Part shown: one piece after another, positions 56,836 through 64,000 of the stretch | Layout: each line of letters starts with the position of its first letter | How positions within the stretch are numbered: position 1 is the stretch's first letter | Assembly: GCF_001190945.1 (NCBI RefSeq) | Contig: NZ_CP011112.1 | Location: forward strand, 2,852,001-2,916,000 | Reading direction: 5' to 3' | DNA length: 64,000 nucleotides | Source of the DNA: Luteipulveratus mongoliensis | Lineage (GTDB): Bacteria; Actinomycetota; Actinomycetes; Actinomycetales; Dermatophilaceae | Program-made: the position numbers and the translations under genes | The notes under the pieces: model-generated | The model's input: the letters and a program-made list of their open reading frames with translations, nothing else | The model's database searches: none | Told to the model about the DNA's origin: nothing

Positions 56836-58413
56836 TCAATGTGCAGCGCTGCGTGATGGGGCAGCTGATCCTCCGGTCGGTGCCTCGCGGGTCATCAGCT
56901 CGGTGATGTCCGCGGCGATGTCCTTACCGAGCACGCCCCACGTCGGCGCGTAGCCGTAGACGCCGCGCAGCGGCACCCCGTGACGGGTGCCCTCGAGCAG
57001 CTCGATGTCGTCCGGGTCGATCAGACCAGGGTGCAGGACGCCGACAGCCTCCGAGATCTTCAGCAGGTCGCGGCGCACCGTCCGCAGGTAGGCCGCGAGC
57101 CGGACCGACTTCGAGGCCGGGTCGAGCCCGCGCACCAGCCAGGGGTTCTGCGTCGCGACGCCGGTCGGGCACTTGTCGGTGTGGCACTTCTGGGACTGGA
57201 TGCAACCGATGGACAGCATGGCTTCCCGTGCGACGTTGACCATGTCGACACCGAGAGCGAGAGCGACGGTCGCGGCCTTGGGCAGGCCCAGCTTGCCCGA
57301 GCCGATGAACGTCACGCTGTCGGTCAGCCCGGCCTCGGCAAAGACCGAGTAGACCCGGGTGAAGCCCACGAAGAACGGCAGCGCCACGGCATCGCTGAAC
57401 ACCAGGGGTGCGGCACCCGTACCGCCCTCGCCGCCGTCCACGGTGACGAAGTCGACGCCGCGGTCGCCCTTGGCCATCTGCTGCGTCAGCTGCTCCCAGA
57501 AGACCAGGTCACCGACGGCCGACTTCACTCCGACCGGCAGCCCGGTCGCGTCGGCGATCTTCTCGACCCAGTCGAGCATGGAGTCGACGTCCTTGAACTC
57601 GCCGTGCCGCGACGGGCTGACGATGTCGTGCCCCATCTCGACGCCGCGGATGTCGGCGATCTCCTGGGTGAGCTTGGCGGCCGGAAGGACGCCACCCAAC
57701 CCGGGCTTGGCACCTTGGCTGAGCTTGACCTCGATGGCTCGCACGGGTGCACCGGCCACAACGTCCTTGAGCCGCTCGAGGTCGAACCGCCCCTCGCGGT
57801 CACGGCAGCCGAAGTAGCCCGTGCCGATCTGGAAGATCAGGTCGCCGCCCTGACGGTGGTGCGGCGAGAGGGCACCCTCGCCCGTGTTGTGCAGGGCTCC
57901 AGCGAGCAGCACACCCTTGTTGATCGCCTCGATGGCGGCCCCGGACAACGACCCGAAGCTCATCGCGGACACGTTGATCAGCGACTGCGGCCGGAACGCC
58001 AGCCGCCGACCACGCGGCCCGCCGAGCACCTTCGCGCTCGGGAGGACGACGTCTTCGGCACTGTGCGTCCCGCTCGGCGGCGGGGAGTCGGTGAAGGTGC
58101 GGTGCTTGATGACCGGGTAGCCGATGTTGTCCTCGACATCGTCGTCCGTGCCGAATCCGAAGTAGTTGTTCTCGCCCTTGCAGGACGCATAGATCCAGGA
58201 CCGCTGGTCACGGCTGAAGGGCCGCTCCTGGTCGTTGGTCGAGATGATGTACTGACGCAGCTCCGGGCCGATCGTCTCCAGCAGGTAGCGGCCGTGGCCG
58301 ATGACGGGGAAGTTGCGCAGCAGGGCGTGCTTCTTCTGCGACATGTCCCAGGCAGCCAGACCAGCCGTCGCGAGTAGCGGAGCTGCGGACAGGGCACGGG
58401 TCCACTTCGACAT
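56836..58413 (-). CDS. FMN-binding glutamate-synthase-like protein with N-terminal membrane anchor
   Basis: 525 residues. After a short hydrophobic N-terminus (ALSAAPLLATAGLAAW) it follows the glutamate synthase FMN/iron-sulphur barrel: NVSAMSFGSLSGAAIEAINKG, EVKLSQGAKPGLGGVLPAAK, VDFVTVDGGEGGTGAAPLVF and the Cys cluster CIQSQKCHTDKCPTG. No amidotransferase domain. The family is annotated as FMN-binding glutamate synthase but its substrate is not established. ATG 58413 starts MSKWTRAL. Confidence 0.85.
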   Translation of the reverse strand: MSKWTRALSAAPLLATAGLAAWDMSQKKHALLRNFPVIGHGRYLLETIGPELRQYIISTNDQERPFSRDQRSWIYASCKGENNYFGFGTDDDVEDNIGYPVIKHRTFTDSPPPSGTHSAEDVVLPSAKVLGGPRGRRLAFRPQSLINVSAMSFGSLSGAAIEAINKGVLLAGALHNTGEGALSPHHRQGGDLIFQIGTGYFGCRDREGRFDLERLKDVVAGAPVRAIEVKLSQGAKPGLGGVLPAAKLTQEIADIRGVEMGHDIVSPSRHGEFKDVDSMLDWVEKIADATGLPVGVKSAVGDLVFWEQLTQQMAKGDRGVDFVTVDGGEGGTGAAPLVFSDAVALPFFVGFTRVYSVFAEAGLTDSVTFIGSGKLGLPKAATVALALGVDMVNVAREAMLSIGCIQSQKCHTDKCPTGVATQNPWLVRGLDPASKSVRLAAYLRTVRRDLLKISEAVGVLHPGLIDPDDIELLEGTRHGVPLRGVYGYAPTWGVLGKDIAADITELMTREAPTGGSAAPSRSAAH

Positions 58414-58527
58414 GTCCGCAGTCTGGCGCGGATCACCAGGTCGCGCCACGGGGCACGACCGGACGTCACAGAACGCCCACAGGAAGTTCACAACGGCGTG
58501 CTTGGCCCGCCATCCAGGCTTCCTGTC

Positions 58528-59400
58528 ATGAACATGAACCCCCGCCTCGGCCAGCCGCACCCCGACCACGACCGGGGCCTCGCGTACGACGTCTCGACGC
58601 TGCTCTCGCGGCGCCGAGCCCTCGGCCTGCTGGGTGGCGCCGGCCTAGTGACCCTCGTCGGGTGCTCCAGCTCGGACCAGGGCTCGGGTACGACTTCCAC
58701 GGCGAGCGCTTCGGCGAGCGGCTCCTCCTCGTCCTCGTCCTCGAGCGCTGCTGACGTGGTCAATGCTGCCGACGTGGTGGAGGTGCCGGACGAGACCGCA
58801 GGGCCCTACCCCGGAGACGGCTCGAACGGCCGCGACGTCCTGACCCAGTCGGGCATCGTGCGCAGCGACATCCGCAAGAGCATCGGCACGGGGTCGGCGA
58901 CCGCTGCCGGCATACCGCTCACGGTGCACCTGACGGTGCTGAGCGCCGATCGGGACAACGCGGCGTACGCCGGAGCCGCGGTCTACCTGTGGCACTGCGA
59001 CCGTGACGGGAAGTACTCGATGTACTCCGACGGAGTCGAGAACGAGAACTACCTGCGCGGTGTGCAGGAGTGCGGTGCGGACGGCACGGTCAGCTTCACC
59101 ACGATCTTCCCGGCCTGCTACGCCGGGCGGTGGCCGCACATCCACTTCGAGGTGTACGCCTCGGTCGACGTCGCGACCTCCTCCGGCCCGATCGTCAAGA
59201 CGTCCCAGATCGCGCTGCCCGACGCGGTGTGCCGCACGGTCTACGGCACCAGCGGCTACGACGCGAGCACCCACAACCTCGCCCAGATCTCGCTGGCCTC
59301 CGACAACGTGTTCGGCGACGACAGCGGCGTGCACCAGCTCGCCACCGTCACCGGCGGCACTAGCCAGGGGTACTCGGCGCACCTCACGATCGCGGCTTGA
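58528..59400 (+). CDS. Secreted intradiol-dioxygenase-fold lipoprotein
   Basis: 290 residues. Tat-type RRR at 28-30 followed by a hydrophobic stretch and lipobox LVGC (C46), then a Ser/Ala-rich linker. The catalytic-type domain has DETAGPYPGDGSN, YLWHCDRDGKYSMYS and the HIH ligands in GRWPHIHFEVYAS, as in protocatechuate 3,4-dioxygenase. Tyr and His iron ligands seem present, so it may be an extracytoplasmic aromatic ring-cleaving enzyme; substrate unknown. Confidence 0.82.
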   Translation: MNMNPRLGQPHPDHDRGLAYDVSTLLSRRRALGLLGGAGLVTLVGCSSSDQGSGTTSTASASASGSSSSSSSSAADVVNAADVVEVPDETAGPYPGDGSNGRDVLTQSGIVRSDIRKSIGTGSATAAGIPLTVHLTVLSADRDNAAYAGAAVYLWHCDRDGKYSMYSDGVENENYLRGVQECGADGTVSFTTIFPACYAGRWPHIHFEVYASVDVATSSGPIVKTSQIALPDAVCRTVYGTSGYDASTHNLAQISLASDNVFGDDSGVHQLATVTGGTSQGYSAHLTIAA

Positions 59401-59529
59401 GGCTTGCCGTGCGATCACGGGCCGCCGAGCCGTTAGACTTCCCCGGAACCCCTAGTCCTGTTGGGGTGCCGTCATGCCCTGGCGAGATGATCGCCGGGCC
59501 CGGCACCGGCGTACGAGAGAGATGAACGC

Positions 59530-60090
59530 GTGGCAAGCACGAATGAGCTGAAGAACGGCCTGGTCCTCAACCTCGAGGGCCAGCTGTGGTCCGTCGTCGA
59601 GTTCCAGCACGTCAAGCCTGGCAAGGGCCCGGCCTTCGTGCGCACCAAGCTCAAGAACGTCCTGTCCGGCAAGGTCGTCGACAAGACGTTCAATGCGGGT
59701 GTGAAGGTCGAGACGGCCAGCGTCGACCGCTCGGACATGCAGTTCCTGTATAAGGACGGCACGGACTTCGTGTTCATGGACACCAAGACCTATGACCAGA
59801 TCCACGTCCCCAGCGACACCGTCGGCAAGGTTGCGGACTTCCTCCTGGAGAACCAGGAGGCGATCATCGCCCAGCACGACGGCGCCGTTCTCTACGTCGA
59901 GCTGCCCGCGTCCGTGGTCCTGGAGATCTCCTACACCGAGCCGGGTCTGCAGGGCGACCGTTCGACCGGTGGCAGCAAGCCGGCGACCCTCGAGACCGGC
60001 GCCGAGATCCAGGTCCCGCTGTTCCTCGAGCAGGGCACCAAGATCAAGGTCGACACCCGCGACGGCAGCTACCTCGGTCGAGTGAGCTGA
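59530..60090 (+). CDS. efp: Elongation factor P
   Basis: 186 residues. KOW-like N-domain with the tip loop [17 protein letters not shown] (K32 at the modification position), then two OB domains ending [15 protein letters not shown]. It relieves polyproline stalling. GTG start. nusB follows 7 bases later. The 129-base upstream gap contains TAGACT (59434-59439), a possible -10. Confidence 0.97.
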   Translation: MASTNELKNGLVLNLEGQLWSVVEFQHVKPGKGPAFVRTKLKNVLSGKVVDKTFNAGVKVETASVDRSDMQFLYKDGTDFVFMDTKTYDQIHVPSDTVGKVADFLLENQEAIIAQHDGAVLYVELPASVVLEISYTEPGLQGDRSTGGSKPATLETGAEIQVPLFLEQGTKIKVDTRDGSYLGRVS

Positions 60091-60097
60091 CCTGTCG

Positions 60098-60514
60098 ATG
60101 TCATCGGCACGCACGAAGGCCCGCAAACGGGCGCTCGACCTGCTCTTCGAGGCCGAGCAGCGCGGCGTGAACGCGGTGACGCTGCTGGACGACCGCGAGG
60201 TCACGCCGGTCACGCCGGCGCCGCTGCCGGCGTACACCGGCATCCTGGTGCGCGGCGTGGTCGGCAAGTGGCACGCGATCAACGAGGCGCTGTCGACGTA
60301 CTCCCAGGGCTGGCCGTTGGACCGGATGCCGGCGGTCGATCGCGCGCTGCTGCGCGTCGCGGCCTACGAGCTGCTCTACGAGGACGACGTGCCCGACGCC
60401 GTGGTGATCTCCGAGGCCGTGGGGCTGGCGACGGAGCTGTCCACCGACGAGTCGCCGTCGTTCATCAACGGCCTGCTGGCGCGGCTCGCCGAGGTCAAGA
60501 CCACTCTCGTCTGA
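60098..60514 (+). CDS. nusB: Transcription antitermination factor NusB
   Basis: 138 residues. RTKARKRALDLLFEAEQRG, PLDRMPAVDRALLRVAAYELLY and DVPDAVVISEAVGLATELS are the conserved helices. It binds boxA of rrn transcripts, such as the element at 6339. Likely co-transcribed with efp. Confidence 0.95.
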   Translation: MSSARTKARKRALDLLFEAEQRGVNAVTLLDDREVTPVTPAPLPAYTGILVRGVVGKWHAINEALSTYSQGWPLDRMPAVDRALLRVAAYELLYEDDVPDAVVISEAVGLATELSTDESPSFINGLLARLAEVKTTLV

Positions 60515-60524
60515 GGGGAGCCGG

Positions 60525-61301
60525 ATGGCCACCGCACGAGTCGTACGTGAGATGACCACCACGACGACCAGGGTGCCGAGCACCCGTACCTCCCGGATCG
60601 CGGCCGTCGACGTCCTGCGCGGCGTCGCGATCATCGCCGTCATCGCCTACCACCTCACGTGGGATCTCGGATCGCTCGACCTCATCGGCACCGACATCAG
60701 CCACACGGCGACCGGTCGAGGCATCGCCCACGCGATCGCGGGGACGTTCCTCACCCTCGTCGGTGTGAGCCTGGTGCTCGCCCACCGCGACGGCTTTCGG
60801 GCGCGATCCTTCTGGCGGCGCGAGATCGAGATCATCGGGTACGCCGCTCTGGTCACCCTGGCGACCTATGTCACCTTCCCGTCCGAATTCGTCTCGTTCG
60901 GGATCCTCCACTCCATCGCGGTGTCATCCGTGCTGGCATTGCCCTTCGTCTGGGCGTCGAAGACGACGGCGATCGGTGCTGCTGGTCTGGCGGTCCTCCT
61001 TCCTCGGATGGTGACGATCCCCGGCGACTCGCGCTGGTGGTCGTGGACGGGACTCACGGAGGGCGCGCAGCCGACCATGGACAATGCGCCCGTGCTGCCG
61101 ATGTTCGCGCTGACGCTGGCGGGCCTCGTGGTGACGCGGATGCTGCACGAGCAGGGGCGCCTCGAGGTGCTGTCCCGGTGGCGCGCCGAGCGCGGAGCCG
61201 GGGGAGCGCTGTCGTTCCTCGGACGCCACACCCTGGCGATCTACCTGCTGCACCAGCCGATCCTGCTCGGAGTGCTGCACGCCTACGACTGGCTGCGCTG
61301 A
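60525..61301 (+). CDS. DUF1624/HGSNAT-like membrane protein
   Basis: 258 residues, about 7 membrane segments. RIAAVDVLRGVAIIAVIAYHLTWD and FLGRHTLAIYLLHQPILLGVL match the membrane acyltransferase-like DUF1624 (heparan-alpha-glucosaminide N-acetyltransferase catalytic) family. The first 20 residues are Thr-rich. Function in bacteria is unknown. 10 bases after nusB. Confidence 0.8.
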   Translation: MATARVVREMTTTTTRVPSTRTSRIAAVDVLRGVAIIAVIAYHLTWDLGSLDLIGTDISHTATGRGIAHAIAGTFLTLVGVSLVLAHRDGFRARSFWRREIEIIGYAALVTLATYVTFPSEFVSFGILHSIAVSSVLALPFVWASKTTAIGAAGLAVLLPRMVTIPGDSRWWSWTGLTEGAQPTMDNAPVLPMFALTLAGLVVTRMLHEQGRLEVLSRWRAERGAGGALSFLGRHTLAIYLLHQPILLGVLHAYDWLR

Positions 61302-61318
61302 GCTCGCCCGCACCTCCG

Positions 61319-61337
61319 GTGCTAGCATTGACAGCAC
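61319..61337. promoter_or_regulatory. Inverted repeat before fitA, possible operator
   Basis: GTGCT, 9 bases, AGCAC, with TGCTAGCA inside. FitAB-type pairs usually autoregulate, so this is a reasonable operator candidate. Confidence 0.35.
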
Positions 61338-61356
61338 TCGATCGGAGGTGATGTCG

Positions 61357-61611
61357 GTGGCCACAATTACGGTCCGAGGACTCGATGACGCCGTGCGTGA
61401 CAAGTTGCGCGTGCGCGCGGCCGAGCACGGACGATCCATGGAGGCCGAAGTGCGACAGATCCTCAATGACGAGCTCGCCGATCGGCCAGACGACAGGGCA
61501 ACACTGGGCGACCTGGCACGACGACTGAGGCGCGAAACGGGCGGAGTCGAGCTTCCCATTCCGCCACGTACTGAGGAAGCAGGCTTCGTCGACTTCTCCG
61601 ATCATCTGTGA
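61357..61611 (+). CDS. FitA/VapB-like antitoxin
   Basis: 84 residues from GTG 61357, with GGAGG 8 bases upstream (ATG 61351 and GTG 61348 are alternatives). ATITVRGLDDAVRDKLRVRA followed by EHGRSMEAEVRQIL is a ribbon-helix-helix DNA-binding domain of the FitA type; the C-terminal ELPIPPRTEEAGFVDFSDHL is the toxin-binding tail. Overlaps the PIN toxin gene by 4 bases. Confidence 0.9.
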   Translation: MATITVRGLDDAVRDKLRVRAAEHGRSMEAEVRQILNDELADRPDDRATLGDLARRLRRETGGVELPIPPRTEEAGFVDFSDHL

Positions 61612-62033
61612 TCGTTCTCGACGCCAACGTCGTGTCCGAGATGGTCCGCGACGCGCCAGATCCGCGAGTCCTGGAATGGCTCGACGGCATACGGGCCAGT
61701 CAAGCGTGCGTGACCGCTGTAGTCCTCGCCGAGCTCTCTGCGGGAGTGGCTGTCCTTCCTGCTGGCACGCGTCGCGACCAGCTCCAGAGCAGCCTGCACC
61801 GTGTTCTTGCAGGTCTCTCAGGACACGTCATTCCCTTCGATGAGGCAAGCGCGTCCGAGTATGCAGATGTGTTCGCGAGCCGACGACGGATGGGGCGTCC
61901 TGCCTCAGTGCTCGATGCGCAGATTGCTGCGACCTGTCGGGCGCACCGGCTGCCACTCGCGACGAGGAACGTGAAGGACTTCGAGGGCCTCGGCCTCGGC
62001 CTCATCAATCCGTGGCAGCCACCAGGCAAGTGA
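61608..62033 (+). CDS. PIN-domain ribonuclease toxin (FitB/VapC-like)
   Basis: 141 residues. The acidic PIN residues are visible: D5 in IVLDANVVSE, E42 in VVLAELSAG, D103 in SVLDAQIAAT and D121 in NVKDFEGLGL. GTG start overlapping the antitoxin stop. Its last 29 bases overlap the convergent NUDIX gene. A type II toxin-antitoxin pair inserted between nusB-linked genes and pyrR. Confidence 0.9.
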   Translation: MIVLDANVVSEMVRDAPDPRVLEWLDGIRASQACVTAVVLAELSAGVAVLPAGTRRDQLQSSLHRVLAGLSGHVIPFDEASASEYADVFASRRRMGRPASVLDAQIAATCRAHRLPLATRNVKDFEGLGLGLINPWQPPGK

Positions 62034-62424
62034 TCGCCAGGTCGGCCCACGGCGTCAGATCATCGGGCGGCATGGCTAGCGCGAACCACGCCGTCGCGTC
62101 CGTGCCGCCGTCCGCTTCGGGGCGACATCTGCCCGAGGCAGTAGCGGTGAAGATCAGGCGGATGCCGTGGCGTGGAGCGCCGTCATGCGGTGTGTAGACG
62201 TTGTCGTGCACAGCGATGAGCGAACCGACCTCGGCTGTGAGTCCGGTCTCTTCCGCGACCTCCCGGACGACGCCGTCCGTCGGTGACTCACCGATCTCAA
62301 GGCCGCCTCCGGGCAGTGTCCAGCGCCCGGGGGTCGACGTACGAGAAGACATGCGGCACAACAGGATTCGACCATCGCGCACGCACGCGGCGTAGACCCC
62401 GACTCGTCGGATCCCTGGGCTCAT
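62005..62424 (-). CDS. NUDIX (MutT-like) hydrolase
   Basis: 139 residues. A canonical NUDIX box runs GGLEIGESPTDGVVREVAEE then TGL, with G-x5-E-x7-REV-x-EE-x-G-L spacing. RVGVYAACVRDGRILLCRMS is the usual first strand pair. Substrate unknown. Divergent from the pyr operon. Confidence 0.88.
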   Translation of the reverse strand: MSPGIRRVGVYAACVRDGRILLCRMSSRTSTPGRWTLPGGGLEIGESPTDGVVREVAEETGLTAEVGSLIAVHDNVYTPHDGAPRHGIRLIFTATASGRCRPEADGGTDATAWFALAMPPDDLTPWADLAITCLVAATD

Positions 62425-62528
62425 CGCCTCACCGTAGACGTCACGGTCAGGCGTGATCGGTCACCAGAGACTCCCGAGAGGCTTTGTCCACGGAGCGTGC
62501 CGTTGCGCGCCGAACGCTGGGCGGCAGG

Positions 62529-62580
62529 TAGCATCCCACCCGAACAGACATCCTTTAACGATCCGTCCTGTGAGGCGGCG
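62529..62580 (+). promoter_or_regulatory. pyr leader with PyrR-binding element
   Basis: TCCTTTAACGA then CCG-TCCTGTGAGG-CGG (62563-62578), matching the PyrR-binding loop consensus (UCCNGNGAGG). It lies directly before the AAGGAGG ribosome binding site of pyrR, so bound PyrR could block translation. TAGCAT at 62529 is a possible -10. Confidence 0.7.
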
Positions 62581-62597
62581 AAGGAGGTCCTGACGCC

Positions 62598-63194
62598 ATG
62601 TCGCGTCCTGACTCTGCCCTACCCTCGGCGTCCGCGCCCTCGCTGGCTCCGCCGTCCGGACGCGTTGTTCTCAGCGCCAGTGACATCTCCCGGGCGCTGC
62701 GACGGATGGCCCACGAGGTCCTCGAGCACAACAAGGGCGCTACCGATCTGGTCGTCCTCGGCATCCCGACGCGCGGCGTCGCACTGGCCCAACGGTTGGT
62801 CGACGCCCTGGCTGATGTCGAGGGGACGGACGTCCCCGTGGGTGCGCTCGACGTGACGATGTACCGCGACGACCTGCGGCAGCAGCCCATCCGCACCGCG
62901 CACGCCACCCAGATCCCTGCCTCCGGCATCGACGACAAGGTCGTGGTGCTCGTCGACGACGTGCTCTACTCCGGACGCACGGTCCGGGCCGCGCTCGACG
63001 CGCTCGGCGACCTGGGCCGCCCCCGGGCCGTACGCCTCGCCGTGCTCGTCGATCGCGGTCACCGCGAGCTGCCCATCCGGGCCGACCACGTCGGCAAGAA
63101 CCTTCCCACCGCCAAGAGCGAAAGGGTCCACGTGCGGCTGCGCGAGCACGACCAGGCGGATGAGGTCCGCATCGTCGAGGGGGAGTCGGCGTGA
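62598..63194 (+). CDS. pyrR: Bifunctional pyr operon regulator/uracil phosphoribosyltransferase
   Basis: 198 residues. PRPP-binding motif [18 protein letters not shown] and [14 protein letters not shown] are diagnostic. The N-terminal 20 residues are Pro/Ala/Ser-rich. It binds the leader just upstream and controls the operon by UMP/PRPP level. Stop overlaps pyrB. Confidence 0.95.
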   Translation: MSRPDSALPSASAPSLAPPSGRVVLSASDISRALRRMAHEVLEHNKGATDLVVLGIPTRGVALAQRLVDALADVEGTDVPVGALDVTMYRDDLRQQPIRTAHATQIPASGIDDKVVVLVDDVLYSGRTVRAALDALGDLGRPRAVRLAVLVDRGHRELPIRADHVGKNLPTAKSERVHVRLREHDQADEVRIVEGESA

Positions 63195-64000
63195 AGCACC
63201 TGCTGTCCGCGGCGGACCTCTCAAAAGACCAGACTCTGCAGATTCTCGACACCGCCGAGCAGATGCACGAGGTGCAGCACCGTGAGGTCAAGAAGCTTCC
63301 GGCGCTACGCGGTCGCACCATCGTCAACCTGTTCTTCGAAGACTCGACCCGCACCCGCAGCTCGTTCGAGATCGCGGGAAAGTGGCTCTCCGCCGACGTC
63401 ATCAACGTCTCGGCCAAGGGGTCGTCGGTCAGCAAGGGCGAGTCGCTGCGCGACACGGTGCTGACGGTCGCCGCGATGGGCGTCGACGGCCTCGTGATCC
63501 GCCACCACGCGAGTGGCGCGCCGCACCAGGTCGCGCAGTGGGTGGACGCCATGGTCGTCAACGCCGGAGATGGCATGCACGAGCACCCGACGCAGGCCCT
63601 GCTGGATGCGTACTCGATGCGGCAGCGACTGGGTGACCTCGATGGACGCCACGTCGCCATCGTCGGAGACCTGACCCATTCGCGCGTGGTGCGCAGCAAC
63701 CTGATCCTGCTCAAGACCCTCGGTGCGCACGTCACCCTCGTAGCGCCGCCGACGCTGATGCCAAGCGGCATCGCCGACTGGGCGAAGGACGAGGGTTTCG
63801 ACACTTCCTACGACCTGGACGATGTGCTGCCGCACGTCGACGCGGCGATGATGCTGCGGGTTCAGCGGGAGCGGATGAGCGGCGGCTTCTTCCCGACTGC
63901 GCGCGAGTACACCGTGGGTTACGGGCTGACTCGACAACGTCTCAAGGTGCTGCCGGAGCACGCCGTCATCTGCCACCCGGGTCCGATGAACCGCGGCCTG
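63191..64000 (+). CDS. pyrB: Aspartate carbamoyltransferase catalytic subunit, 3' end outside window
   Basis: 270 codons present from GTG 63191, which overlaps the pyrR stop (GTGA). Carbamoyl-phosphate motif [27 protein letters not shown], and [13 protein letters not shown] are intact; the visible end [10 protein letters not shown] includes the aspartate-binding region. First dedicated pyrimidine step. The gene continues to the right of the window. Confidence 0.96.
   Translation, partial: MKHLLSAADLSKDQTLQILDTAEQMHEVQHREVKKLPALRGRTIVNLFFEDSTRTRSSFEIAGKWLSADVINVSAKGSSVSKGESLRDTVLTVAAMGVDGLVIRHHASGAPHQVAQWVDAMVVNAGDGMHEHPTQALLDAYSMRQRLGDLDGRHVAIVGDLTHSRVVRSNLILLKTLGAHVTLVAPPTLMPSGIADWAKDEGFDTSYDLDDVLPHVDAAMMLRVQRERMSGGFFPTAREYTVGYGLTRQRLKVLPEHAVICHPGPMNRGL

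Overview
The window is high-GC, densely packed bacterial DNA from an actinobacterium. GTG starts and ATGA/GTGA stop-start overlaps are common. It carries actinobacterial signatures: TlyA, a SteA/SteB pair, MurJ-like and WecA/MraY-like envelope genes, a PyrR leader, and a 16S-23S spacer without tRNA genes. The 16S sequence and gene order look to me like Micrococcales, perhaps near Dermacoccaceae or Intrasporangiaceae; that is recognition from memory, not a computed placement. Both window ends cut genes (argD at the left, pyrB at the right).

Layout. 1-4.1 kb: end of the arginine cluster (argD, argF, argR, argH) with argG missing. 4.1-6.0 kb: an alkyladenine DNA glycosylase and tyrS. 6.0-11.7 kb: a complete rrn operon with three candidate promoters, processing stems, 16S, 23S, 5S and a terminator. 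11.8-25.4 kb: a TPR protein with an Arg/Gly/Asp-rich disordered half, an SSB-like protein, a HAD phosphatase, a Lys-rich and an acidic small protein, tlyA, nadK, recN, then an overlapping chain steA-steB-WecA-like-MurJ-glycosyltransferase. 25.4-29.2 kb: pyrG, a NUDIX hydrolase and, on the opposite strand, a long (E. coli-type) argG. 29.2-32.1 kb: padR, a DUF2306 membrane protein, a YchJ-like protein and a secreted cyclophilin.

32.2-34.8 kb holds the most unusual locus. On the minus strand, a 25-residue peptide ORF with a very strong ribosome binding site is followed by a perfect 12-bp hairpin, a PaaK/LuxE-like adenylate-forming enzyme, and a polytopic membrane protein with the presenilin/signal-peptide-peptidase triad (YD, GLGD and a PAL-like PAV). 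I read this as a possible peptide-signal or modified-peptide system: precursor, carboxylate-activating enzyme and intramembrane aspartyl protease. I do not know a described system of this composition.

34.9-39.8 kb: aspS with an apparent aspartate T-box leader, a HAD hydrolase, a GNAT protein and rarA. 39.9-48.3 kb: a peptide ABC transporter with two paralogous binding lipoproteins and an unusual gene order. 48.3-56.8 kb: alaS (with a possible leader peptide), ruvX, mltG and the shikimate genes aroE, aroC, aroK, aroB. 56.8-64 kb: a glutamate-synthase-like flavoprotein, an intradiol-dioxygenase-fold lipoprotein, efp, nusB, a DUF1624-type membrane protein, a FitAB toxin-antitoxin pair, a NUDIX hydrolase, and pyrR-pyrB behind a PyrR-binding leader. 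No CRISPR array, insertion sequence, prophage or tRNA gene was seen.
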